Assembly (NCBI GenBank): GCA_032718475.1
Contig: JAUCBJ010005811.1
Coordinates: 1 to 41,987, forward strand
Length of the DNA: 41,987 bases
From: Nemertoderma westbladi
Lineage: Eukaryota > Xenacoelomorpha > Nemertodermatida > Nemertodermatidae
Direction of reading: 5' to 3'
In this document: piece by piece, positions 33,034 through 41,987 of the stretch
How the letters are laid out: each line of letters starts with the position of its first letter
Numbering within the stretch: the first letter of the stretch is position 1
Made by a program: the position numbers and the translations under genes
Notes under the pieces: generated by a model
Told to the model about the DNA's origin: nothing
The model's input: only the letters and a program-made list of their open reading frames with translations
The model's database searches: none

Positions 33034-34606
33034 TTAGGAACCGAGAGGTTCATTACTGTAAGAATTGTTGGCTGATTGATTGACTGGCTGGCTGACTGAC
33101 TGGCTGATCTACAGCCAAAACTACTCTAACGATTTAGATGAAATTTTCACAGCGGCTAGATACCGCGATTCTAAGGTCCCTGGTATGTTCCGCTATTTCG
33201 TCCATGAGCCGTGGGCTCGAAAAATAGACATAAACGAAAAAACGCCATAGGCGCAATGGTAAAAAAATAACACCAATAACAGCTGGTGTCGTGATGAAAA
33301 ATGGCTTATGTAATGCATTTCTACACAAGGCTTAGTATAAATCGATGAGGTTGCCAAGATTATTGTACTTAGTACACCCATACTGTTTGTTTAGGCCCTG
33401 CCAAAGCAAATATAAACTGGTTGGTTTAGTTTGAAATCTATTATTGCCAGTACACCCATACTGTTTGTTTAGGCCCTGCCAAAGCAAATATAAACTGGTT
33501 GGTTTAGTTTGAAATCTATTATTGCCTCAGCTGAATAACTCTTCCCAGTGCATTCTAGTTGAGTATCCAAGTTTCTCCCTCTGCTAATGTAAGCTGAATG
33601 ACGGTTTAGTACACAGTGTGTTGGCTACATTAATGCCAACATTATTGCAAAATGTTTTATTGTTGGATTACTCTCTGTCAGTCTCCCCTTCAGAACATTG
33701 TATAGGGAATTTACTTTAGTTTACTCTACTGTGCCATTCAGCTGAATGGATTTGAGCGATTGCCAAGTTACAGAGTTGGATCATTCTCTGACCATAGGCA
33801 AAGACAAATCTTTTAAAAATATACTTTTTCCATGTTTTTTTTCTGACCAAAAATTTCAAAAAAAAATTTTTCGTAGCCAGTACTGCCAATCGATTCGCCA
33901 TCAAAAATAACGCAAAAATTTTTTTTGCAAAATTTTAAATTACTGTAAATTTTTGGCGACTGGGGGGGGTCAATTTTTTTCGATCCGCTATAACTCCGGA
34001 ACGCTTTGTCCAAATTCGATGGGGTTTTCATTTTTCAACTTAATTCGATGTCCTCTTTCAGCCTATCCATGTTTCGAAACCCCAAACAGCGCCGTTCAAA
34101 AATTAATTTTTTCTAGTTCTAGAATTTTACAAATTTCAAAAAAGTTGCAGTATTTTATTAACGCCTTTACGGAATTCGATAGCGTTTTCGATTCTTATAT
34201 TAAACGCAATATCCTGAATCTCACTAGCCTAGTTTCGCGCCACCAATGCCAAGACTTCATACTTTTTGAGGAAAATTTTTCTAGAATAATTTTTATTTAA
34301 TTACATTTATCGCGATTTCTTATTACTGGTTGCACATGAACTGATGGAGTTTTCAATTTATTAACTAAACACGATATCGCGCATCGCACCAGCGTGGTTT
34401 CGAAATTCCAAAACGAGGTCTTCACTAGTTGCAGGTCGATTTTGTTCTAGAATTGAGCAACTAATAATAGATCGAAATTATTAATAATTATTGTATGAAA
34501 AATGATTGTATTTTTACATAATTATTAGTTCTATACTAATTCTCGCTGTCTCTTTCATTTAAAATAAAAAGTCGGTTCCTTATCGGGCCGCTAGGCCCGT
34601 CACTAG
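33034..34606 (+). mobile_element. Helentron-like array element E (complete reference copy)
   Basis: Matched ends: AGGAACCGA at 33036-33044 and its reverse complement TCGGTTCCT at 34572-34580, 3' hairpin 34584-34599 and CTAG 34603-34606. The interior has (GRCT)n, the GATGAAATTTTC block, a poly-G tract at about 33962 and the TTAACGCC block. A ~77-bp tandem duplication lies at about 33379-33525 (GTACACCCATACTGTTTG repeated). Confidence 0.85.
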
Positions 34607-36110
34607 TTAGCAAGTCGTTAGACTTGATTACTGTAAGAATTGTTGACTGACTGACTGGCTGGCTGGCTGACTGGCTGGCTGACTGGCTGGCTGATCTACA
34701 GCCAAAACGACTCTAACGATTTTGATGAAATTTTCACAGCATCTAGATACCGCGATTCTAAGGTCCCTGGCATGATCGGCTACTCCGTCCATAGCCTCTG
34801 GGCTCGAAAAATAGAGATAAACGAAAAAAACTCCATAGGCGCAATGGTAAAATAACACCCTTGACAGCTGGTGTCCTGATGAAAAATGGCTAATGTAATG
34901 CATTTCTACACAAGGCTTAGTAATAAATCGATGAGGTTGCCAAGAGTATTATACTTAGTACACCCATACTGTTTGTTTAGGCCCTAGGACACTCTGTCAA
35001 AGCAAATATTAACTGGTTGATTTAGTTTGTGGTTCTACACAGGCTTAGTATAAATCGATGAGGCTGCCAACTGGTTGGTTTAGTTTGGAATCTATTACCG
35101 CCTCAGCTGAATAACTCTTCTCCCTGCTGAATGACTATTAGGTATACAGTGTATCGGCTACATTATGCCAACATTAATACTGTGGAGGCTGTATGCTTAT
35201 AAGGTGGAAAGTTTACTCAGCCTTATACTGATACTCTGTAAGGCTAAGACTAACATTATAGTTTGAAATATAAATATCACTTCTTATTATCTGTATTGGG
35301 TTAATAATCACTGTGGCATTCAAAATGTTTTATAGGTGATTGACATTTAGTGCAAGCTGAATGACAGTTAGTTACAGAGTACTACTGCACTGTATTTTAT
35401 TTTTAAATCTTTCGTCCAACATTAATACTGTGGAGGCTGTATGCTTATAAGGCGAATGTTAACTCAGCTTCATACTGATACACTGTAAGGCTAACACTAA
35501 CGTTATAGTTTAAAACATAAAAATCACTGCTTATTATCTGTATCAGGTTACACACTGTGGCATTCAAAATGTTTAAATGTTTTATAGGTGATTGATATTT
35601 AGTGCAAGCTGAATGACTGTAGGTTACAGAGTACTATTGCACTGTATTTTATTTTTAAATCGTTTGGCCAACATTAATACTGTGGAGGCTGTATGCTTAT
35701 AAGGCGGAATGTTTACTCAGCCTCATACTGATACTCTGTAAGGCTTACACTAACATTATAGTTTGAAATATAAAAATAACTGCTTATTATCTGTATTGGG
35801 TTAATCACTGTGGCATTCAAAATGTTTTGTTAGGTGAATGACATTTAGTGGCTAAGATTATTCTCTGTCAGATTCCCTTCACACCATAGGCAAACATTAT
35901 TGAGGCTGAGGGAATTTACTTTAGTTTACTCTACTGAGTCATTCAGCTGAATGGATTTGAGCAATTGCCAAATTACAGAGTGGGATCTCTCTCTGACCAT
36001 AGATAAATAACACTTCCCTTCTGAACAAAGGTAAAAATTGTTGAGGGAACCTACCTTTGATTGACGAACGACTTCCGACTTGCTTAACGGCGTCTTGACG
36101 CCGTCTCTAG
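34607..36110 (+). mobile_element. Helentron-like array element F (second subfamily, matched ends)
   Basis: Starts TTAGCAAGTCG (AGCAAGTCG 34609-34617) with hairpin CAAGTC-GTTA-GACTTG. The 3' end carries CGACTTGCT (36076-36084, exact reverse complement), hairpin CGGCGTC-TT-GACGCCG (36088-36103) and CTAG (36107-36110). The interior differs from the other copies after about 35010 and holds three ~251-bp repeats. Confidence 0.85.
35160..35860. repeat. ~251-bp tandem repeat, ~3 copies, within element F
   Basis: CCAACATTAATACTGTGGAG begins units near 35165, 35417 and 35668. Each continues with TATGCTTATAAGG and ends with CACTGTGGCATTCAAAATG. Confidence 0.85.
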
Positions 36111-37288
36111 TTAGGAACCGAGAGGTTCATTACTGTAAGAATTGTTGGCTGACTGACTGGCTGGCTGGCTGACTGGCTGGCTGACTGGCTGGCTGATCTA
36201 CAGCCAAAACTACTCTAACGATTTTGATGAAATTTTCACAGCATCAAGATACCGCGATTCTAAGGTCCCTGGCATGATCGGCTACTCCGCCCATAGCCTC
36301 TGGGCTCGAAAAATAGAGATAAACGAAAAAAACGCCATAGGCGCAATGGTAAAATAACACCCATGACAGCTGGTGTCCTGATGAAAAATGGCTTATGTAA
36401 TGCAATTCTACACAAGGCTTAGTATTAAATAGATGAGGTTGCCAAGAGTATTATACTTAGTACACCCATACTGTTTGTTTAGGCCCTAGGATACTCTGTC
36501 AAAGCAAATATTAACTGGTTGGTTTAGTTAGAAATCTATTATCGCCTCAGCTGAATTACTCTTCCCAATGCGCACTCTATGGGAATATCTCCCTCTGCTA
36601 ATGTAAGCTGAATGACTTAAGTACACAGTGTGTTGGCTACATTAATGTCAACATTATTGCAAAATGTTTTATTGTTGGATTACTCTCTGTCAGTCTCCCC
36701 TTCAGAACATTGTATAGTTTTTTGCAAAATTTTAAATTACTGTAAATTTTTGGCGACTGGGGGGGGGTCAATTTTTTTCGATCCGCTATAACTCCGGAAC
36801 GCTTTGTCCAAATTCGATGGGGTTTTCATTTTTCAACTTAATTCGATGTCCTCTTTCAGCCTATCCATGTTTCGAAACCCCAAGCAGCGCCGTTCAAAAA
36901 TTAATTTTTTCTAGTTCTAGAATTTTACAAATTTCAAAAAAGTTGCAGTATTTTATTAACGCCTTTACGGAATTCGATAGCGTTTTCGATTTTTATATTA
37001 AACGCAATATCCTGAATCTCACTAGCCTAGTTTCGCGTCACCAATGCCAAGACTTCATACTTTTTGAGGAAAATTGTTCTAGAATAATTTTTATTTAATT
37101 ACATTTATCGCGATTTCTTATTACTGGTTGCACATGAATTGATGGAGTTTTCAATTTATTAACTAAACACGATATCGCGCATCGCACCAGCGTGGTTTCG
37201 AAATTACCAAAACGAGGTCTTCACTAGTTGCAGGTCGATTTTGTTCTAGAATTGAGCAACTAATAATATATCGAATTTATTAATAATT
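36111..37288 (+). mobile_element. Helentron-like array element G (3' truncated)
   Basis: Starts TTAGGAACCGA directly after element F's CTAG. It is missing the segment after GAACATTGTATAG at about 36717 and resumes at TTTTTGCAAAATTTTAAATT. It ends at ATTAATAATTT and lacks the 3' subterminal repeat, hairpin and CTAG. Unrelated sequence beginning ACAAAACTGACGTT follows. Confidence 0.8.
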
Positions 37289-37606
37289 TACAAAACTGAC
37301 GTTAGATATCCATATCCCAACGTTTATTTAATCAGGGATTTTCAGTTTTTCAGGCCACTAGGTAAATCTCACGTTACCTTACGTTGTACATTGCACATTA
37401 TAATTATCTCATCGCAAATTAATACAACATATAGGCCTATAATATGTTATGTGAATTATAAATGAATGGAAACTTTATGTTTGAAACTTATTCATTTATT
37501 TATTTACATTATAAATGAAATTATTACAAAATTATCAGATAGTTAGTTGACAGCACAGATACAGTCTATAGTTCGCATTGGCAAAAATAAGTCTTACTTA
37601 AACGAA
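37289..37606 (-). other. 3' flank of the five-exon gene
   Basis: Downstream of the stop codon on the minus strand. AATAAA-type words (minus-strand AATAAATAAATGAATAAG, about 37485-37502) could serve as polyadenylation signals about 105-120 bases after the stop. The rest is AT-rich with no gene. Confidence 0.4.
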
Positions 37607-40600
37607 TTACGAGTCCACATCCGCATCGTCACCATCGCCCTCATTATCGCTAATTGTCGATCCCGCATCGTCTTTGCTGCATCGTTCTTTCAGTTTTCCG
37701 CGAGCCACACTAAAAAAACAAAATAATTAATCAATCAACCAATTTACTGTAAACGAATTCCTGTATAATAATAATGTAATAACGTAAGTAAGTACTGTAT
37801 GTATGTACTCAGCACCGCAAATTTATTCATTACTTACAATTTAATGCAATGGCGATAAACAGTTTCAGAGCGTAATATTGTAGCAAAATGGATGCCATAA
37901 TGTAGGCCTACAGTACTAACCCAATCCCCCATAATGTAGGCCTACAGTACTAACCAAATCCCCCATAATGTAGGCCTACAGTACTAACCCAATCCCCCAT
38001 AATGTAGGCCTACAGTACTAACCCAATCCCCCATAATGTAGGCCTACAGTACTAACCCAATCCCCCATAATGTAGGCCTACAGTACTAACCAAATCCCCC
38101 ATAATGTAGGCCTACAGTACTAACCAAATCCCCCATAATGTAGGCCTACAGTACTAACCCAATCCCCCATAATGTAGGCCTACAGTACTAACCCAATCCC
38201 CCATAATGTAGGCCTACAGTACTAACCAAATCCCCCATAATGTAGGCCTACAGTACTAACCCAATCCCCCATAATGTAGGCCTACAGTACTAACCCAATC
38301 CCCCATAATGTAGGCCTACAGTACTAACCCAATCCCCCATAATGTAGGCCTACAGTACTAACCAAATCCTAACTCATCTCAACCCTATCCCAATTATTAC
38401 TCCACGCTCACACTACTACCCCAACCCCTTTCTGAAACCTAAACCAGCGTGAACCCTAACCAAACCTAACCCACCCCTGACCCAACTCAACAACAGTATT
38501 CATTGAATTAATAAAACGATTTCATTTAATTACAGTAATACTTACTAATTATCCCCTCCAGGTCTATTGCTTGCCTGCCGAAAAAACACCGATATAGCGC
38601 CATCCACCGCACCATCTTCAAAATCGTTGAGAAGAACAGCTCCTATAATACAAAATAATCATATATTTATAACAGATATCAATATTATGATTAAATCATA
38701 TTTATTAAATATGATTTATAACAAAAATTTAAATCTTCCCTACACAGTATTAATTGGTACAATAGTATGATATTAATAGTAGGCCTATGCATATAGTTTA
38801 TAGCAAAATAATGGTTAAACAACGGACGCAACCCCCCCCCCCCCCCCCCCCCCATATCTAACGATTACAAGAAATAACATTACACCCGTGCATACAGTAC
38901 CGATTAGAACCGACTTTACAGCAATTTAATTTCAAAGTAATTTCCATGATATTAATAATTAATAATAATATTGCATTTAAAAAAGATAGCGCTGGCTGAT
39001 GGTATCCATGGTTTACTTAATATTCTAGAATATTATAATATCATATAAAATTTTTTTGTCTTCTTTACACTCGCTCACTTCGTTCGTTCTTGTAACAAAC
39101 CACTTGGTTCCACACAATTTAAGCGCTACATATTTACAGACATGTATGTAAATATTTATTACAGTATTTACTTTACAATTAGTCTAAAAGTACAATAAAC
39201 CATTTACGCTGCAACTTACGTGAAACTCCAATTCTTGGGTTTGAAACTGGCCGGTCAGAAATAGTCGCTGAGCGATCGAACATGGCTTGATGAGATTGAC
39301 GGTCAATGATAATGGGTTGCGAGTGTGGGCGGTCGACACTGGGCTGTGGATGTGGACGGCCAACTACCGTGGGATGTGAATGTGGACGGTCCAAAGTAGT
39401 GGACGATTGCGAAAAATCGAATGAGACCGGGACAGGTTGCGGGGCCAATGTGGATGGGGAGAAAGCGCGCCGAGAGCGTTCTTCATTGGAAAGTAGAGAG
39501 ATGCTACGTGGTTCTAGTTGTCCAATATTCAGTATTGAATTTGATTCACACTGCAAGTATTCATCACTTGGTAATTGCGAAAACTCAAGATCCTGTTGCA
39601 CCACCGGCGGTGCAAGCGATGTTACATAAGGATACTCAGGAATTGCAGGAATGTTTCTGAAACCAATAACAGTAAATTCGGATGCTCGTGTCATATATAA
39701 AGTTTACATTAAAATTATTTTATTCCAAAATTGTAACATTACTCAACGCCGTTAGTATTAACAGCGAGTTGTTATTTAGCACTTTACAACTTTAGAGGAC
39801 ATTACAGCATTGTATTGGCCTGTACATTTAGTATTGTATTTGGTGTTATTGTTTACGTGGTAACCATGACGGCGTTAAGTAATGTCCCCCTAGTGGACAT
39901 TACTTAACGCCGTCATGGGTTACCACGTAAACAATAGGTGGAAATTTGCTGCAGCCAGATAGGCCTACTGCATTACCTACCGGTAGGCGGGGTATAGCTA
40001 TTAATAACCAGTAGGGCCTAGCTATATTATTATAACATGGCTCCAAACGCCACCATAAATATAAGCTAACTTATTTATAACATAATTTATGTCATTTTTA
40101 CAATTATTTATACAGCAACTAATATAATTTGTGCAGTTTCTATCACTTATAATATATGTACAATCATTTCGTAATGTTAAAATTTTGGAATAAAACTACA
40201 TACATACTTGTTGCAAAGTACTTTACAGTGTTCTGATCCTCGTGGCTTTATTTTCACTCACTCACTAACGTTCGTTCGTGTAACAAAGCCACTCGGATCA
40301 TCACACTGATCACAAGTGCTACTTTACACACAAGTATGTAAATAGTTATTACATAATAATTCTAATGTACTGTACTAATTATTGGTAATGAGAACAATAA
40401 TAAGATATAAATTTTACCTGCTGCTGCTAGTGCACTGAATGTCCTGTCGAACTCCAGCTGTTTCTTCATCCATAGTATCACTCTCATTTCCAACCGCAAC
40501 CCGTTTCTTTCCTCTGAATCGTGTTGCGATACCAATGGAATACCCATCTTGATCGCTAGCACTTGCAATGTCCGAACCCTCACAGACAACGCGCTCCTCT

Positions 40601-40977
40601 ATTGCCTTAGCTGCCAATAGATCATCTGAAAAATATTATTAACATTGAAATTTAGTCTACAGTAATGTAATAATTATTATTTGATTTAATAATTATTAGA
40701 TTGTTAGATATTCATATACGATGATCCTATCTAATTATCAGAATACTACCGTTAAAATACCTTTGCATGAGTTTCGAATAAATGTGCAAGGCCAAGATCC
40801 CCATTGCCCAACTGCAGTGTCACCAGCACGTAACGACTCCCTCAGCGCCTTGGATGCAAGTTTAGTGTTTATGGGATATGCTGATGTAAGTCCATCGGCC
40901 GACAACCATCCACTACATATTGTTGCAACTTCCTCAACGCCATCCGGGCCCGTGAAGATGACAACACAATAAGCCAT
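37607..40977 (-). CDS. Five-exon gene, 353-residue protein of unknown function
   Basis: Exons (minus strand): 40977-40761, 40625-40418, 39656-39220, 38642-38546 and 37709-37607 (stop). Donors read CAAAG|GTATTT, AGCAG|GTAAAA, TTCAC|GTAAGT and AATTA|GTAAGT. Acceptors read TTTTTCAG, TTGGTTTCAG, GTATTATAG and TTTTTTTAG. Phases 1, 2, 1, 2 close exactly and total 1,062 bases. The start is MAYCVVIFTGPDGVEE. The N-terminal ~80 residues (GWLSADGLTSAYP, then WGSWPCTFIRNSC followed by a charged helix) resemble N-terminal regions of uncharacterised, often transposon-linked invertebrate proteins; this match is tentative. Exon 3 encodes a disordered region with His/Pro repeats (DRPHSHP, GRPHPQP, DRPHSQP). 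The C terminus is acidic (EGDGDDADVDS). No enzyme motif is seen. Introns are 135, 761, 577 and 836 bases; intron 4 holds a 34-bp satellite and intron 2 a long palindrome. Confidence 0.75.
37895..38370. repeat. 34-bp satellite, 14 copies, in intron 4
   Basis: The unit is ATAATGTAGGCCTACAGTAC plus TAACCMAATCCCCC, exactly 34 bp from 37897. Each unit contains the palindrome TGTAGGCCTACA. One position varies between C and A, in the order C A C C C A A C C A C C C A; otherwise the units are essentially identical. Confidence 0.95.
38831..38853. repeat. Poly-C tract in an intron
   Basis: An uninterrupted C run of over 20 bases inside intron 3 of the five-exon gene (poly-G on the transcribed strand). 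Its length is probably unreliable. Confidence 0.9.
39055..39180. repeat. Half copy of the 40.2-kb inverted-repeat element
   Basis: CACTCGCTCACTTCGTTCGT, TTGTAACAAACCACTTGG and ATGTATGTAAATATTTATTAC match the loop and right arm of the element at 40197-40343. The left arm is absent. Confidence 0.6.
39847..39937. repeat. Near-perfect ~41-bp-arm palindrome
   Basis: The left arm TATTGTTTACGTGGTAACC, then ATGACGGCGTTAAGTAATG and TCC, is mirrored by GGACATTACTTAACGCCGTC, ATGG and TTACCACGTAAACAATA, with a 7-base centre (CCCTAGT) and one extra G in the right arm. GGTG flanks both sides and may be a target duplication. It is probably a fold-back MITE, within intron 2 of the five-exon gene. Confidence 0.85.
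40197..40343. repeat. Inverted-repeat (MITE-like) element in intron 2
   Basis: The left arm (TACATACTTGT, AAGTACTTTACAGTGT, GATCCTCGTGGCTTT) pairs with the right arm (AAAGCCACTCGGATC, ACACTGATC, ACTTTACACACAAGTATGTA) with mismatches. The ~35-base loop holds CACTCACTCACTAACGTTCG. Confidence 0.7.
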
Positions 40978-41020
40978 ATGTACAGAATATATACAGAATA
41001 TCGGGATAGTACTCTACACG

Positions 41021-41091
41021 AATCTGGACCGAACTGGACCGAACTGAACCGAACTGGATCGAAAGAGAGGCGAACTGGACCGAACTGGACC
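41021..41091. repeat. 10-bp repeat just upstream of the five-exon gene
   Basis: Decamers of GAACTGGACC and variants start at 41021, 41031, 41041, 41051, 41072 and 41082, with a diverged decamer at 41061. They lie 44-114 bases upstream of the ATG (minus strand), in the probable promoter or 5' leader. Confidence 0.75.
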
Positions 41092-41240
41092 GCCAAATGA
41101 AAGATAATGCAAAAACAACCACCCATGCAGACAAGTGAAAATAAATATTGAAATAAATATTGTTATTTCATCCATTGTAAATAAAATAGCGTATAAGATG
41201 CCGCTAAATTAAGATTACTTCTTCTAACATTGATGTTGCA

Positions 41241-41987
41241 CTGCTTTCACCAGTACCGGTACCAGTCCCACATCTGCATGTCTGTAGATTGCAGTATTTT
41301 GTGCACCGGCTGACCGGTAGTTCAAAAGTTGTGTTCAATGACATGTAGAGAGACCTACCACATAATACTGCAATATACTGATATACATACGTAACATTAT
41401 TATCTTTACCATCTTTATTTTTTAAAATTAAACTTTTTATTATAATTCATGTTTTGTAGTCTGGGCGACCGCCCACCATATTCGCCAACCGTCTTTCCCG
41501 ATAGGCCTAGTTGCTCCGGACTACCGCCACTACTTGGACTTGAGTTGCAAAATAAAGTTTATTAATTCCTTGGTACTTCGGCTACCGGTACCGTCTGTCA
41601 TTGCTGCATTGTTCAATATCCCTTACATTGCATTAAACATAATTTGGCCCTTAACCAAACAAGCAGAAATTCAAATAAGTAGGCCTACCGGCAACCGGTA
41701 CTGAATTACTCCAACCAGTATTTACGTCTAGGCTGCTAGTGGCTAGGTGCAGAGATACTACTGTACTACAGTACTAAGCTGCTAAGTGAGAGCTTAATTT
41801 TAAAAAATAAAGATGGTAAAGATAATAATGTTACGTATGTATATCAGTATATTGCAGTATTATGTGGTAGGTCTCTCTACATGTCATTGAACACAACTTT
41901 TGAACTACCGGTCAGCCGGTGCACAAAATACTGCAATCTACAGACATGCAGATGTGGGACTACTGGTACCGGTACTGGTGAAAGCAG
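41241..41987. repeat. Large inverted repeat, ~191-bp arms, reaching the window end
   Basis: The left arm 41241-41431 (from CTGCTTTCACCAGTACCGG to TTTTTTAAAATTAA) is the reverse complement of about 41795-41987, with one AGT indel and very few differences. The ~363-bp spacer has no gene. The outer end may be cut by the window border. It is probably a fold-back element or a MITE pair, starting about 260 bases upstream of the five-exon gene's start codon. Confidence 0.9.

Noticed and set aside
37895-38370. CRISPR-like regular 34-bp array
   Set aside because: Units are contiguous and nearly identical with no unique spacers, the array is in a eukaryotic intron, and no cas-like gene exists; it is a satellite.

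Overview
The window looks like intron-bearing, AT-rich DNA of an invertebrate animal. Coding segments are short, match GT/AG splice sites and sit in a matrix of transposable elements. Frequent TAGGCCTAC words and the element mix (THAP/P element, piggyBac-type MITE, RTE-like and CR1/L2-like LINEs, Gypsy, Helitron/Helentron-like repeats) suggest a marine invertebrate, possibly an echinoderm or other invertebrate deuterostome. The species call is weak. No tRNA, rRNA, CRISPR array or bacterial operon was seen.

Layout. 1-1.0 kb: tandem repeat carrying X-box-like palindromes. 2.0-3.7 kb (+): Gag-like zinc-knuckle gene interrupted by one in-frame amber codon. 4.55-6.13 kb: complete piggyBac-type MITE with a 163-bp palindromic satellite inside. 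6.6-10.3 kb (-): Ulp1/C48-peptidase-like gene with about 32 copies of a 13-residue repeat, and a small overlapping ORF. 10.8-11.0 and 24.5-24.7 kb (-): two phase-compatible exons of one host gene encoding a Cys/Trp-rich, probably extracellular domain, separated by a 13.5-kb intron full of transposons. That intron holds a Gypsy gag-protease remnant split by an RTE-like LINE (11.8-15.6 kb), a dead THAP/P-element transposase (16.3-18.8 kb), and further LINE pieces (19.8, 20.8 and 21.3-22.3 kb).

24.8-37.3 kb: a 12.5-kb head-to-tail array of about seven non-autonomous rolling-circle-like elements. Their 5' and 3' ends share a fixed architecture whose stem sequences differ between subfamilies but stay matched within an element. 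One element of a third subfamily (27016-29282) is inserted in another copy at a base-exact A^T site without target duplication. This is the most interesting system here.

37.6-41.0 kb (-): a five-exon gene whose splice phases all agree, giving a 353-residue protein. Its last intron holds a 34-bp satellite and intron 2 holds a 41-bp-arm palindrome. 41.24 kb to the end: a large inverted repeat with arms of about 191 bp.

Most transposon ORFs are broken. The intact-looking genes are the five-exon gene, the two-exon piece of the Cys/Trp-rich gene, and most of the Ulp1-like frame.
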